DNA from: Sphingopyxis sp. QXT-31
GTDB taxonomy: Bacteria > Pseudomonadota > Alphaproteobacteria > Sphingomonadales > Sphingomonadaceae
Reading direction: 5' to 3'
NCBI RefSeq assembly: GCF_001984035.1
Contig: NZ_CP019449.1
Coordinates: 1-64,000 of the forward strand
Length of the DNA: 64,000 bases
A model generated the notes under the pieces. That model saw only the letters and a program-made list of their open reading frames with translations. It was not told the DNA's origin and did not search any database. Shown here in pieces: positions 1 to 8,462 of the stretch. Position 1 is the first letter of the stretch. The number at the start of each line of letters is the position of its first letter. Made by a program: the position numbers and the translations under genes.

Positions 1-883
1 CATGCGACGATCCGTGCGAGCTGCCGTGCGAAGAACCATGCGAGCTGCCATGCGAAGACCCGTACGACGAACCGCCCTTCGACGAATTGCCGCCGCCCGA
101 CGACGAACTCGACGACGAGGATGACGAGGACGAGGAACTCGACGAGCTGCTGCTCGACGAAGATGCGTTGTTGCCCGAAGAGGTCGAGACATTGCCCGAC
201 GAAGTCGAGACGTTGCCCGACGAGGTGCTGACGCCGCCGGTCGAGGTCGACACGCCGCCGGTCGAGGTGCTGACGCTGCCCGTCGAGGTCGACACGCCGC
301 TGGAGGTCGAGACGCTGCCGGTCGAGGTCGAAACGCCGCCCGTCGAGGTCGAGGTGCTGACACCGCCCGTCGAGGTCGACACGCCCGAAGAGGTGCTCGA
401 AGAGGTGCTGACGCCTCCGGTGGTGGTGGAGGTCACGACGATGCTGCCGCTGCTGCCGCCGCCCGACGACGAGCCGCCGAAGAAGCCGCCGAAGAAACCG
501 CCGCCAAAGCCGCCGCCAAAGCCGCCGCCGACCACGGTCACACCGCCGCCGCCGCCACCGCCGCCTTCCCAGCCGCCGCGCTGCGGGAAGGGCGCATAGG
601 GGATCGGGGGCAGGGGGATCGTCTGCGTCACGACCTGCGTCTGCGGGGTCGCAGTGCGAATGACCTTCTTGGTGGTGACCACGCGGCGTACGCGCTTGAC
701 CGGCTTCTTCGCCGCATAGCGCTTGCGCACGACGGGCTTCTTGCCGGTGCACGGCGAGCAGCTGCTGACCTTGCGGACCTGGGCTGCCGCGGGCACGTCG
801 CTGATCTGCATCGCGCCGGTGCCGATGATCGCGCCGCCGCAGGTGCAGGCGCAGAGCTTTGCGAGGGCCATTCGGACTGACAT
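1..883 (-). CDS. Ser/Thr/Gly-rich exported low-complexity protein (3' end outside window)
   Basis: The reading frame opens at an ATG at 883 behind a purine-rich AGAGAGAAG site and stays open to base 1, so at least 294 residues are present and the C-terminus is missing. The first 35 residues look like a signal sequence with several Cys (CACTC). A basic stretch rich in K, R and V follows, then a Gly/Phe block (GGGFGGGF), then many degenerate repeats of the type STSTGGV/STSSGNV (about nt 170-420), a nearly pure Ser run (about nt 100-165) and GSSH repeats at the window edge. I do not recognise the family. Ser/Thr-rich low complexity is typical of surface proteins, including PEP-CTERM proteins sorted by exosortases, and an XrtA locus lies at the other end of the window. 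That link is inference, because the sorting signal would lie outside. Confidence 0.7.
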   Translation of the reverse strand, partial: MSVRMALAKLCACTCGGAIIGTGAMQISDVPAAAQVRKVSSCSPCTGKKPVVRKRYAAKKPVKRVRRVVTTKKVIRTATPQTQVVTQTIPLPPIPYAPFPQRGGWEGGGGGGGGVTVVGGGFGGGFGGGFFGGFFGGSSSGGGSSGSIVVTSTTTGGVSTSSSTSSGVSTSTGGVSTSTSTGGVSTSTGSVSTSSGVSTSTGSVSTSTGGVSTSTGGVSTSSGNVSTSSGNVSTSSGNNASSSSSSSSSSSSSSSSSSSSSSGGGNSSKGGSSYGSSHGSSHGSSHGSSHGSSH

Positions 884-1314
884 AGACTTCTCTCTCTTTT
901 CCCGTTGCTTGGTGGGAAGGCGCCACACCCCGGCACCCGCTTGCACCTTCTGCTAGGGCCAAATGGCCAAAGCTTTGTGAACGCGTCCACGGCGTTAACC
1001 CCGTTTGAGTGTCCAGCAGCGGGAAAAGGTCGAAGGAATCAACACCCGTCGCGCCGACTGTCCCAAAACCGGACGGAAGTTGCCGCGATTCCCTACGCTT
1101 GGTTAACTTGGGCTAGAAATCATGCCCCCGACGCATGCGGCGAGCGCTCCGGGAATCGGGTCAGCACGGGCGCCGGTTCAGCCGCGCTTCACCCCGCGCT
1201 CTCTATCCGCCGCTTCCGCGCTTGTGTCGTGCCCAGCGGCTGGTTATAGGCGCGCCACTCCCCCGGTCCGCCATGTCCGGCGGAACGCGAGACGAAAGGA
1301 CGTTAGAGCCCGTC
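884..1314. other. intergenic region without a recognised gene
   Basis: This 431-base gap lies between the divergent starts of the Ser-rich gene and dksA, so it should hold promoters for both. I found no convincing -35/-10 pair and no RNA gene. A frame continuous with dksA stays open upstream to about 1135, but its peptide is Arg-rich and looks like non-coding sequence. Confidence 0.4.
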
Positions 1315-1776
1315 ATGCCGACCCAGACCGCCGACATTGGCGCCGACGCGCTCCGTGAAGCCAAGTCCAACCTCGATTCGGACTATGTCCCCAGCGACGA
1401 CGAAGAGTTTATGAATCCGCGGCAGCAGGATTATTTCCGTGGTCTGCTGCTCGCCTGGAAAAAATCGATCCTGACCGAAAGCGAATCGACGCTGGCGCAG
1501 TTGCAGGACGGGCCGCTCCGCGAACCCGACCTTGCCGACCGCGCGTCGAGCGAGACCGACTGGGCGATCGAACTGCGCACCCGCGACCGCCAGCGCAAGC
1601 TGATCTCGAAGATCGATTCGGCGATCCGCCGCATCGACGAGGGCGAATATGGCTATTGCGCGGTGACCGGCGAGCCTATCTCGCTCGCGCGGCTCCAGGC
1701 GCGCCCGATCGCGACGATGACGCTGGAGGCGCAGGAGCGCCACGAGCGCAACGAGCGGATTTCGCGCGAAGACTGA
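1315..1776 (+). CDS. dksA: RNA polymerase-binding transcription factor DksA
   Basis: DksA binds the secondary channel of RNA polymerase and works with ppGpp in the stringent response. The 153-residue product has the family architecture. An N-terminal helix leads to a coiled coil whose tip carries the DxxDxA motif (D72, D75). The C-terminal globular part contains EYGYCAVTGEPISLARL and EAQERHER. Only one Cys (C115) remains of the usual four-Cys zinc site, a state known for alphaproteobacterial DksA. The ATG at 1315 gives the usual family length (about 150). An in-frame ATG at 1273 would add 14 residues and cannot be excluded. GAAAGGA lies 13-20 bases upstream of 1315. Confidence 0.93.
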   Translation: MPTQTADIGADALREAKSNLDSDYVPSDDEEFMNPRQQDYFRGLLLAWKKSILTESESTLAQLQDGPLREPDLADRASSETDWAIELRTRDRQRKLISKIDSAIRRIDEGEYGYCAVTGEPISLARLQARPIATMTLEAQERHERNERISRED

Positions 1777-1881
1777 CAAAGTCTGCACCAAGTCGGGACG
1801 ACTTCGCTTTATTTACGTTTCCGCAAGGGCTGCGCCGTAGATTCCGCGATCTGAGTTTTCAACGCGGGGAATTGGGTCGCA

Positions 1882-2277
1882 ATGGAATCGCGCGTGCCGA
1901 CATCGGTGGACGAAGAAGTGGCGGCGCTGTCGCGCGGCGCCGACCGGGACAGTTTGTTCATGCAGGCGCGGGTCGCGGTCGCCGGCAAGGGCGAGCCGCT
2001 GAGCGTGCGCGTGCGCAACCTGTCGGCGGGCGGCATGCTCGCCGAAAGCCCGGTGTCGGTCGCGCAAGGGACGACCGTCGAGGTCGAACTGCGCAACATC
2101 GGGCCGGTGCCCGGGCGCATCGTCTGGACCGGCGAGAGGAAATTCGGGATTGCCTTCGACCGGGCGATCAATCCGCAATCGGTGCGCCGCGACGTCGCGC
2201 CGCAAAAGGAAGACGTGCCGCCGACCCTCGCCGGTCTTCGCCTGAACAAGGGTCGGCCGCCGATCCGTCCGCGCTGA
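1882..2277 (+). CDS. PilZ domain protein, probable c-di-GMP receptor
   Basis: This 131-residue protein is essentially one PilZ domain. It shows the two ligand-binding signatures: RxxxR at R18-R22 (RGADR) and NxSxxG at 46-51 (NLSAGG). PilZ domains bind cyclic di-GMP and modulate motility, exopolysaccharide or other partners, which cannot be read from the sequence. No transmembrane segment or fused enzyme domain is present, so it is a stand-alone cytoplasmic adaptor. It follows dksA by about 105 bases on the same strand and appears to be transcribed separately. Confidence 0.85.
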   Translation: MESRVPTSVDEEVAALSRGADRDSLFMQARVAVAGKGEPLSVRVRNLSAGGMLAESPVSVAQGTTVEVELRNIGPVPGRIVWTGERKFGIAFDRAINPQSVRRDVAPQKEDVPPTLAGLRLNKGRPPIRPR

Positions 2278-2355
2278 CCCGTTCCGCTTGCGGAAGGAAC
2301 AGCCGACCAACCGGCGGCCTGACTTGCGGGGTCCGTGCCGGCCCCCCGGCGATCG

Positions 2356-2514
2356 TCAGCCGATCGCGTAAAGCTCTTCCTTGATCTTGAGCTTCTGTTT
2401 CTTGAGCTGTGCCAGCACGCCCACGTCGGGGCAGGGGCGCCGTTCTTCATTCGCAATTTTCGCGTCGAGGTCCGCGTGGCGGGACTTCAGGGCGGAAAGG
2501 TGCGACATGTTCAT
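2356..2514 (-). CDS. YdcH-like small protein (DUF465)
   Basis: This 52-residue protein has the DUF465/YdcH pattern: a helical hairpin with SALKSRHADLDAKI in the first helix and the Lys-rich QLKKQKLKIKEEL in the second. The ATG at 2514 has an AAGGAGA ribosome-binding site seven bases upstream, which fixes the start. The family is widespread in proteobacteria and has no established biochemical role. A second member faces away from it at 2653-2850. Confidence 0.85.
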   Translation of the reverse strand: MNMSHLSALKSRHADLDAKIANEERRPCPDVGVLAQLKKQKLKIKEELYAIG

Positions 2515-2652
2515 CGGCCAGTCTCCTTCTTTTCGACTCGGTTGGCTTGGAAAGTAAAACATGGATCGACGCGATTGTGGAGCGGTTAACGCGCCGATTC
2601 GCCGAGCCGGTCCCCGTTGCGGACAAAGTGTGATTCTGGCAGGAAGCTGGGC

Positions 2653-2850
2653 GTGACCCCCGAAGAGATCAGCCAGCGCCTCGAATTGCTCCGCGTCGAA
2701 CATCGCGACCTCGACGCCGCGATCATCGCGCTTGGCGCCTCGACGATTCCCGACCAGCTGCAACTGGCTCGATTGAAAAAGAAAAAGCTGCGTCTGCGCG
2801 ACGAGATCGCTTGGTGCGAGGATCAGCTGGTCCCCGACATCATCGCCTGA
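2653..2850 (+). CDS. YdcH-like small protein (DUF465), GTG start
   Basis: This is a 65-residue DUF465-type helical hairpin with the second-helix signature LARLKKKKLRLRDEI. A GTG start at 2653 is chosen because AGGAAG (2641-2646) sits six bases upstream. An upstream in-frame ATG at 2617 lacks a ribosome-binding site. It is divergently arranged with the paralogue at 2356-2514, leaving 138 bases between the starts. Function is unknown. Confidence 0.8.
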   Translation: MTPEEISQRLELLRVEHRDLDAAIIALGASTIPDQLQLARLKKKKLRLRDEIAWCEDQLVPDIIA

Positions 2851-2912
2851 CGCCGCCGCGGCGTGATTCAAAACGGGACGCCGGACGCCCGTGAAAATGA
2901 TGGTTAGCAGCG

Positions 2913-2949
2913 TTGCTACGACCCCCGCCGGCGTGGCATATTTTTTTTA
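2913..2949 (+). promoter_or_regulatory. candidate promoter placing the RNA start at the ATG of the rcdA-like gene
   Basis: TTGCTA (2913-2918), an 18-base spacer and CATATT (2937-2942) resemble -35 and -10 boxes, with four of six matches each to the sigma-70 consensus. The expected RNA start, about seven bases downstream, coincides with the ATG at 2949. Together with the absence of a ribosome-binding site, this suggests a leaderless transcript. Confidence 0.35.
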
Positions 2950-3422
2950 TGAACAGGGGGCTTTCCGCACACGCGCCGATCGGTCTGCCGGTCCAGCGTG
3001 CACAGGTCGAGAATCTCTATATCGAGGCGATGCTGCTCGCCGACGAGGCGCACACGGCATTTGCCGCGGCGCGCGACCTCGGCGAAGCGGGTAGCCGCGA
3101 CGCGCTGCTGCACATCGGGCTCGCCTGCGAATCGCTCAAGACCACGACGCGGCTGATGCACATCATCGCCTGGCTGCTCCACCGCCGCGCGATGATCGCG
3201 GGCGACCTCGGCGCGGGTCCGAACGACAGCGCGGCGCGCATCGGCGAGCCCGTCGCAGCCGACTGGGACCTGTGCATCCGGTTCGAATCGCCGATCCGTA
3301 GGATCATCGCGGCGAGCGAACGCCTGTTCGAACGCATCGCGGCGCTGGAAGCGGGCTGGCAGGCGCCGGTGACGCCGCCGCCGGTGCAGGCGTTGCTCGC
3401 GAGGCTGGAAGCGCGGCTATAA
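2949..3422 (+). CDS. DUF1465 protein, RcdA homologue
   Basis: The 157-residue all-helical protein belongs to DUF1465, the family of Caulobacter RcdA. RcdA is an adaptor that helps ClpXP degrade the cell-cycle regulator CtrA. Recognisable segments are QVENLYIEAMLLADEAHTAF near the N-terminus and a central stretch rich in Leu/Ala helices ending in ASERLFERIAALE. Whether it acts on CtrA here is inferred from the family. The ATG at 2949 follows a run of eight T with no Shine-Dalgarno sequence. An in-frame TTG upstream at 2913 would add an atypical peptide. Confidence 0.75.
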   Translation: MNRGLSAHAPIGLPVQRAQVENLYIEAMLLADEAHTAFAAARDLGEAGSRDALLHIGLACESLKTTTRLMHIIAWLLHRRAMIAGDLGAGPNDSAARIGEPVAADWDLCIRFESPIRRIIAASERLFERIAALEAGWQAPVTPPPVQALLARLEARL

Positions 3423-3423
3423 T

Positions 3424-3602
3424 TCTTTCTCCCTCGATGGGAGCAGGATACGAAGCCTTGCGCCTATGGCGCTAGGCGAAGTTGGATGAGGGTGATGGCG
3501 CGTCCATGTACCGCCCGCTTCAGGCCGATACCGCACCCCCACCGCTGCGACTAACGAACAAGTACGTAAGTCTCGCTGCCTCCCCCATAAAGGGGGAGGG
3601 GG
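3424..3602. repeat. long imperfect inverted repeat, copy 1 (family E)
   Basis: About 180 bases that begin with TCTCCCTCGATGGGAG, contain GGATACGAAG and GTTGGATGAGGGTGATG, and end with ACCCCCACCGCTGCGA and GCTGCCTCCCCCATAAAGGG. The right half is an imperfect reverse complement of the left half. Similar elements occur at 14521, 25519 and 55121. It separates the convergent rcdA-like and DUF2332 genes. Confidence 0.85.
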
Positions 3603-3603
3603 T

Positions 3604-4683
3604 TTAGCTAAGCCACTCCACCCACGCGCCATGCGCGTGCGAGCGGCCGAGCAGCTTGGGCGCGTCGCCGCCGGGCCAGTATCGCACCACCAGTTCATGG
3701 CTGTGCACGGTGCGGTTCGCCTCGAGCGCGATCCATGCCAGCGGGCGCTCCGCTGTCGCGCGGGCGCCCGCGGCCTCCATCGCCGCGGTGACGCGCGCCT
3801 GCTGGTCGGCGGGGACATATTGCCAGACGATCGAATGCATCAGCAGCCGCACCGTCCCCGCGGCCTGCGGCTTCGCCAGCTCGGCCTCGACGAAATCGGC
3901 GGCGTTCATCGCCACGATATCGGGCTTTTCCTCGGCCGCCGCGGCGATCGCCGCCTCCATGCGCTCGAAGCGCACGCGATGCTCGGGCCAGATATAGGCC
4001 TTGAGGCGCAGCGCCTGCGCCGGATCGGTCAGGTCGACCGGCGCGACGTCGCAGCCCTTCGTGCCCATGATCTCGATCTTGTGCTGCGGCGGGTGCCGCC
4101 CGCGCCATTCGGGGGTGAAGGCCATCGCGCCGCGCTGCGGCCCGACCTGCACCCCGCCGAGATCGTAATGATAGCGCGCGAGCATCAGGTTGATCCCCGC
4201 GCTCGACCCGATTTCGAGGCATTGGAAACGCGGCGGCAGACCCTGTTCGGCCAGCCACAGCATCGCCGCGACGAAATTGGCCGACCGCCCCGCTTCGTTG
4301 GTCTGTGGCGGGCCGTCGAGCCACGGCAGCAGCGCCGCCTCGTGCCGCCGCACCACCCCGGCGACGATCGCCGCGTCGTTGATCCCGTCGGCATCGGCGT
4401 AGACCGGCGCCAGCTCGTGCGCGGCGCCGGCGAGATGCAGCGCGTGCAGCCCGCCTGCGGCGCGCAAGGGCAGCGCATCGGCCAGCGGCGCGCCTTCCCA
4501 CGCCGCGATCCGCCGCGCAAATTCGGTCGCGGGCTGGTCGAGCAGGGTCGCCAGCGCCGCGACGATCCGCGCCGTCACCGGGGCGTCGTTGGCGCGGCAA
4601 TAGAGGACCTGGTTGGCAAAGGCCGCGCGCACCGCGCCGGCGCCGGTATCGCCGAGCTCCATCGCCTGATACCGCTCGCTCAT
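3604..4683 (-). CDS. DUF2332 family protein
   Basis: This is a 359-residue protein of the DUF2332 family, whose members are around 330-370 residues and have no assigned function. A segment near the middle reads [14 protein letters not shown]. It resembles the nucleotide-binding loop of SAM-dependent methyltransferases (E-x-G-x-x-x-G), so a methyltransferase-like fold is possible but unproven. No signal peptide is present. It is divergent from hisG, with 39 bases between the starts. Confidence 0.75.
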   Translation of the reverse strand: MSERYQAMELGDTGAGAVRAAFANQVLYCRANDAPVTARIVAALATLLDQPATEFARRIAAWEGAPLADALPLRAAGGLHALHLAGAAHELAPVYADADGINDAAIVAGVVRRHEAALLPWLDGPPQTNEAGRSANFVAAMLWLAEQGLPPRFQCLEIGSSAGINLMLARYHYDLGGVQVGPQRGAMAFTPEWRGRHPPQHKIEIMGTKGCDVAPVDLTDPAQALRLKAYIWPEHRVRFERMEAAIAAAAEEKPDIVAMNAADFVEAELAKPQAAGTVRLLMHSIVWQYVPADQQARVTAAMEAAGARATAERPLAWIALEANRTVHSHELVVRYWPGGDAPKLLGRSHAHGAWVEWLS

Positions 4684-4722
4684 TGCCCTTTCTCCCGGCG
4701 CCGCTTATGGGCTGGCGCGCTT

Positions 4723-5379
4723 ATGCCCGAACCGATCATCTTTGCCATCCCGAAAGGGCGCATCCTCGACGAGGCGCTACCCCTGCTCGCGCGCGTCGGC
4801 ATCGAGCCCGCGGCCGATTTCTTCGACCCGAAGAGCCGCGCTTTGGTGTTCGGCACCAACCAGCCGCACATTTCGCTGATCCGCGTGCGCGCCTTCGACG
4901 TCGCGACCTTCGTCGCGCATGGCGCGGCGCAGTTGGGTATCGTCGGGTCGGACGTGATCGACGAGTTCGACTATTCGGAGCTCTACGCGCCCGTCGACCT
5001 CGGCATCGGGCATTGCCGCCTGTCGCTCGCGGGCCCCGCCGACAGCGCTCCCCCGGGGATCGGCGCCAGCCACATCCGCGTCGCGACCAAATATCCCGGC
5101 ACCACGCGCCGCTGGTTCGAGGCGCAGGGCATCCAGGCCGAGTGCATCAAGCTGAACGGCGCGATGGAGATCGCGCCCAAGTTGGGGCTCGCCTCGCATA
5201 TCGTCGATCTCGTCTCGACCGGGCGCACTCTCGTCGAGAATGCGCTCGCCGAGCAGGTGGTGATCAGCGACGTGTCGGCGCGGCTCATCGTCAACCGCGC
5301 CGCATTCAAGCTGCGCTCGGCCGAGGTGCCGGCGCTGGTCGAGCGCTTCCGCCAAGCGGTCGGCGATGCGGCGGCTTGA
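4723..5379 (+). CDS. hisG: ATP phosphoribosyltransferase, short form
   Basis: HisG catalyses the first step of histidine synthesis, joining ATP and PRPP. The 218-residue product is the short form, which lacks the C-terminal regulatory domain. Short HisG normally works in a complex with HisZ, and no hisZ is in this window. Family segments are visible: [14 protein letters not shown] at the N-terminus, [10 protein letters not shown], and [14 protein letters not shown] near the C-terminus, a typical PRPP/phosphate-binding region. The ATG at 4723 starts [13 protein letters not shown]. The gene overlaps hisD by 14 bases, so the two are probably translationally coupled. Confidence 0.95.
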   Translation: MPEPIIFAIPKGRILDEALPLLARVGIEPAADFFDPKSRALVFGTNQPHISLIRVRAFDVATFVAHGAAQLGIVGSDVIDEFDYSELYAPVDLGIGHCRLSLAGPADSAPPGIGASHIRVATKYPGTTRRWFEAQGIQAECIKLNGAMEIAPKLGLASHIVDLVSTGRTLVENALAEQVVISDVSARLIVNRAAFKLRSAEVPALVERFRQAVGDAAA

Positions 5380-6664
5380 CGCCTCCGACCCCGGCTTCGC
5401 CGCCGAATTCGACGCGCTGGTGAACGACCGGCGCGAGAGCGCGTCCGACGTGTCGGCCGACGTCGCGGCGATCGTCGCGCGGGTAAAGGCGGAGGGCGAT
5501 ATCGCGCTCGCCGATTACACCGCGAAGTTCGACCGCTTCGACCTCGACGCGCGCGGCTGGAGCATCTCGAAGGAGGAATGCGCCGCCGCCTATGCAGCGC
5601 TGGCGCCCGAGCTGCGCGACGCGCTCGACCTCGCGGCGGAGCGCATCCGCGCCTACCACGCCGCGCAATTGCCCGAGGACCGCGACTATCGCGACGCGAC
5701 CGGCGCCCGCCTCGGTGCACGCTGGAATGCGGTCGATGCTGCGGGGGTCTATGTCCCCGGCGGGCGCGCCGCCTACCCCTCGTCGGTGCTGATGAACATC
5801 GTTCCGGCGAAGGTCGCGGGCGTCGAGCGCATCGTCATGATGACGCCCACGCCCGACGGCGAGGTCAATCCGGTGGTGATGGCCGCCGCGCATATCGGCG
5901 GAGTCGACGAAATCTGGCGCGTCGGCGGGGCGCAGGCGGTCGCGGCGCTCGCTTATGGCACCAGCCGCATAGCGCCAGTCGATGTCGTCACCGGCCCCGG
6001 CAACGCCTGGGTCGCCGAGGCGAAGCGCCAGCTCTACGGCGTCGTCGGCATCGACATGGTCGCGGGGCCGAGCGAGATCGTCGTCGTGGCCGACGCGCGG
6101 AACGAGCCGCACGTCATCGCCGCCGACCTCCTGAGCCAGGCCGAGCACGATCCGACCAGCCAGTCAATCCTGTTCACCGACGACGGCGATTTCGCCGACG
6201 CGGTCGCCGCGGCGGTCGCGCATGTCATCCCGACCTTGAGCACGGCGGCGACGATGCAGGCGAGCTGGGCCGATAACGGCGCAGTGATCGTCGTGCCGAC
6301 GCTGGCCGCCGCGATCCCGCTCTGCGACCGGCTCGCGCCCGAGCATCTCGAGCTCGCGGTCGACGCCGATGTCGCCGATGCGCTCTTCGCCGGGGTGCGC
6401 CATGCAGGCTCGGTCTTCCTCGGTCGCCACACCCCGGAAGCGATCGGCGATTATGTCGCGGGGCCGAACCACGTCCTGCCAACGGGACGCCGCGCGCGTT
6501 TCTCGAGCGGGCTGTCGGTCACCGATTTCATGAAGCGCACCAGCTTTCTCGCACTGGACGAATCGGCCCTGGGCGCTATTGGGCCCGCTGCCGTCGCGCT
6601 CGCACGCGCCGAGGGGCTGCCCGCCCACGCGCTCAGCGTCCAGAACAGACTGAAACAAGACTAG
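5366..6664 (+). CDS. hisD: histidinol dehydrogenase
   Basis: HisD carries out the last two oxidations of histidine synthesis, L-histidinol to L-histidine, using NAD and a bound zinc ion. The 432-residue product has normal family length. It contains the signatures [45 protein letters not shown] (catalytic Glu/His) and [14 protein letters not shown] near the end. Its ATG lies inside the last codons of hisG. The gene is followed by a short palindromic repeat and nusB. Confidence 0.97.
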   Translation: MRRLDASDPGFAAEFDALVNDRRESASDVSADVAAIVARVKAEGDIALADYTAKFDRFDLDARGWSISKEECAAAYAALAPELRDALDLAAERIRAYHAAQLPEDRDYRDATGARLGARWNAVDAAGVYVPGGRAAYPSSVLMNIVPAKVAGVERIVMMTPTPDGEVNPVVMAAAHIGGVDEIWRVGGAQAVAALAYGTSRIAPVDVVTGPGNAWVAEAKRQLYGVVGIDMVAGPSEIVVVADARNEPHVIAADLLSQAEHDPTSQSILFTDDGDFADAVAAAVAHVIPTLSTAATMQASWADNGAVIVVPTLAAAIPLCDRLAPEHLELAVDADVADALFAGVRHAGSVFLGRHTPEAIGDYVAGPNHVLPTGRRARFSSGLSVTDFMKRTSFLALDESALGAIGPAAVALARAEGLPAHALSVQNRLKQD

Positions 6665-6680
6665 CCCTGAAACCTCATTT

Positions 6681-6760
6681 TCGTCATCCCGGCGAAGGCC
6701 GGGATCTCGACCTCGCGTCAACAAGTATCGGCGAGATCCCGGCCTTCGCCGGGATGACGA
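6681..6760. repeat. palindromic repeat of the GTCATCCC type (family D), copy 1
   Basis: The left arm TCGTCATCCCGGCGAAGGCC continues into GGGATCTCG, and the same sequence recurs inverted at 6732-6760 around a short loop. The element fills most of the 116-base gap between hisD and nusB. A related copy is at 19992-20143. Confidence 0.9.
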
Positions 6761-6780
6761 TTTAAGTTAAAGTAGAAGCC

Positions 6781-7233
6781 ATGAACAAACGCGCCCAATC
6801 CCGTTCCGCCGCTCGTCTCGCCGCCGTGCAGGCGCTCTACCAGCACGAGATGGAGGCGACCCCGGTCGCGCAGCTGATCCACGAATTCCACCAGCACCGC
6901 ATCGGCGCCACGATCGAGGACGCCGAATATGCCGATGCCGACGTCGCCTTCTTCGACGACATCGTGAAAGGCACGCTCGCCCGGCTACCCGAGATCGATG
7001 CCGCGATCGTCGCGCGGCTCGCCAGCGGCTGGTCGATGGAGCGGCTCGACCGCACGATGAAGGCGATATTGCGCGCCGGCGCCTATGAACTCATCGCGCG
7101 CGGCGACGTGCCGGTGGGCGCGGTGGTCAGCGAATATGTCGATGTCGCGAAGGCGTTCTTCGATGGACGCGAGGCGGGGTTTGCCAATGGCCTGCTCGAC
7201 GCGATCGGCAAGGACGTGCGCAAAGCTACCTAG
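6781..7233 (+). CDS. nusB: transcription antitermination factor NusB
   Basis: NusB pairs with NusE (ribosomal protein S10) on boxA RNA to support rRNA antitermination. The 150-residue helical protein opens with the characteristic SRSAARLAAVQALYQHEME and ends with the conserved SEYVDVAKAFFDGREAGFAN and LLDAIGK segment. Its position between hisD and thiL matches the order seen in related genomes. There is no strong ribosome-binding site; the start is chosen by homology. Confidence 0.95.
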   Translation: MNKRAQSRSAARLAAVQALYQHEMEATPVAQLIHEFHQHRIGATIEDAEYADADVAFFDDIVKGTLARLPEIDAAIVARLASGWSMERLDRTMKAILRAGAYELIARGDVPVGAVVSEYVDVAKAFFDGREAGFANGLLDAIGKDVRKAT

Positions 7234-7237
7234 AAAC

Positions 7238-7316
7238 CCGTTCGTGTCGAGCGAAGTCGAGACACGCTGAGTTCGTGCAAGCCTTCACGTGTCTCGACTT
7301 CGCTCGACACAAACGG
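7238..7316. repeat. short palindromic repeat (family A), copy 1
   Basis: Two arms of about 28 bases, beginning CCGTTCGTGTCGAGCGAAG and ending with its inverse (CTTCGCTCGACACAAACGG), flank a loop of about 20 bases. The element lies just after the nusB stop. Five more copies occur in this window. Confidence 0.95.
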
Positions 7317-7350
7317 AATTAGGGCACATTGTTCGGGCGAGAGGGTAAGC

Positions 7351-8280
7351 ATGTCCGAAGCCGACTTCATCGCCCGCCTGCGCGCCATCGCGACCGATCC
7401 CGCCGCGCGCGGACTCGCCGACGACGCCGCCGAATGGGAAGGGCTGATCCTCACCCACGACATGATCGTCGAGGGCATCCACTTCCTTCCCGACGACACG
7501 CCGCAGGATGTCGCGTGGAAACTCGTCGCGGTGAACCTCTCCGACCTCGCCGCCAAGGGCGCGGTGCCGACCGGGGTCCTCGTCGGCTACAGCCTCGGCG
7601 ACGCAGCGTGGGACGCGGGGTTTGCCGAGGGGCTCGACATCGCGCTGCGCCGCTTCGGCATCATCCTGCTCGGCGGCGACACGGTGCGGGCGCCCGCGGG
7701 GGCGCCGCGCAGCTTCGGGCTCACCGCGATCGGCCGCGCGCCTGCGGGCGGCGCGCCGACGCGCAGCGGGGCGCGGCCGGGCGATCAGATCTGGGTGACG
7801 GGGACGATCGGCAACGCCGGGCTGGGGCTCGCGATGCGACTGGGGCAGGAGGAGGCGAACGAGATCTGTCTCGCCGCCTATCGCCGCCCGCAGCCGCAGC
7901 TGACCTTTGGGCAGGCGGTGGTGCCGCACGTCCATGCGATGATGGACGTGTCCGACGGGCTGTTGATCGACGCGCAGCGCATGGCGGAGGCCAGCGGCTG
8001 CGAATTCGGGATCATGATCGAATCGATCCCGCTGTCGGCGGCGCTGCTCGGCGTTCGCCCCGACGTCCTCGACACGCGGCTCGCCGCGGCGAGTGCGGGC
8101 GACGATTATCAATTGCTCTTCACCGCAGACCCGAACGTCGCACCGGCGATCCGCGAGATCGCATCGGGGCTCAACGTCGCCGCGACGCCGATCGGCCATG
8201 TCGGGGTCGGGCAGGGAATCACGCTCACCCACCGGGCGCAGCGCATCGCGCTGCCCGCGCGTCTCGGTTTCATGCACTGA
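7351..8280 (+). CDS. thiL: thiamine-monophosphate kinase
   Basis: ThiL phosphorylates thiamine monophosphate to thiamine diphosphate with ATP. The 309-residue protein is of the PurM/AIR-synthase type. It contains GLADDAAEW (Asp pair for Mg-ATP), HDMIVEGIHF, NLSDLAAKGA, LLGGDTV, MDVSDGLLIDAQR and the late SAGDDYQLLF motif. Conserved acidic residues are all present, so it should be active. It lies between nusB and hppA on the same strand. Confidence 0.95.
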   Translation: MSEADFIARLRAIATDPAARGLADDAAEWEGLILTHDMIVEGIHFLPDDTPQDVAWKLVAVNLSDLAAKGAVPTGVLVGYSLGDAAWDAGFAEGLDIALRRFGIILLGGDTVRAPAGAPRSFGLTAIGRAPAGGAPTRSGARPGDQIWVTGTIGNAGLGLAMRLGQEEANEICLAAYRRPQPQLTFGQAVVPHVHAMMDVSDGLLIDAQRMAEASGCEFGIMIESIPLSAALLGVRPDVLDTRLAAASAGDDYQLLFTADPNVAPAIREIASGLNVAATPIGHVGVGQGITLTHRAQRIALPARLGFMH

Positions 8281-8315
8281 GCCAAAACCGACCGAAAATT
8301 GCCGAAAAAGCGGGG

Positions 8316-8344
8316 TTGCCCTCGGCTTTCTTTCTTCCCATAAC
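8316..8344 (+). promoter_or_regulatory. candidate sigma-70 promoter for hppA
   Basis: TTGCCC (8316-8321) and CATAAC (8339-8344) are separated by 17 bases, each matching four of six consensus positions. They lie about 120 bases upstream of the hppA start. Nothing else in the 182-base gap after thiL looks better. Confidence 0.3.
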
Positions 8345-8462
8345 CCCGGCGTCCAAATTTGGGGCGGTCGCATCAGGGGAGAGAGCGAGCCGGCATCAAT
8401 AAGTCGGACGTTCGACTGCTATCTCACGCGTCGCCCTCCTCATGGGGAAGGAAGAGACACGC

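Noticed and set aside
87..599. Plus-strand frame rich in Glu, Val and Pro (PPVEVDTPPVEV)
   Set aside because: It is the mirror of the Ser/Thr/Gly repeats of the minus-strand gene 1-883, which has a signal sequence and a ribosome-binding site.
1790..1804. AAGTCG-GGA-CGACTT hairpin after dksA
   Set aside because: The stem is six bases and the following bases are only weakly T-rich, so it is below what I would call a terminator.
3631..4722. Long open frame upstream of and in phase with hisG
   Set aside because: The peptide is Arg/His-rich, lies over the opposite DUF2332 gene, and HisG homology begins only at 4723.
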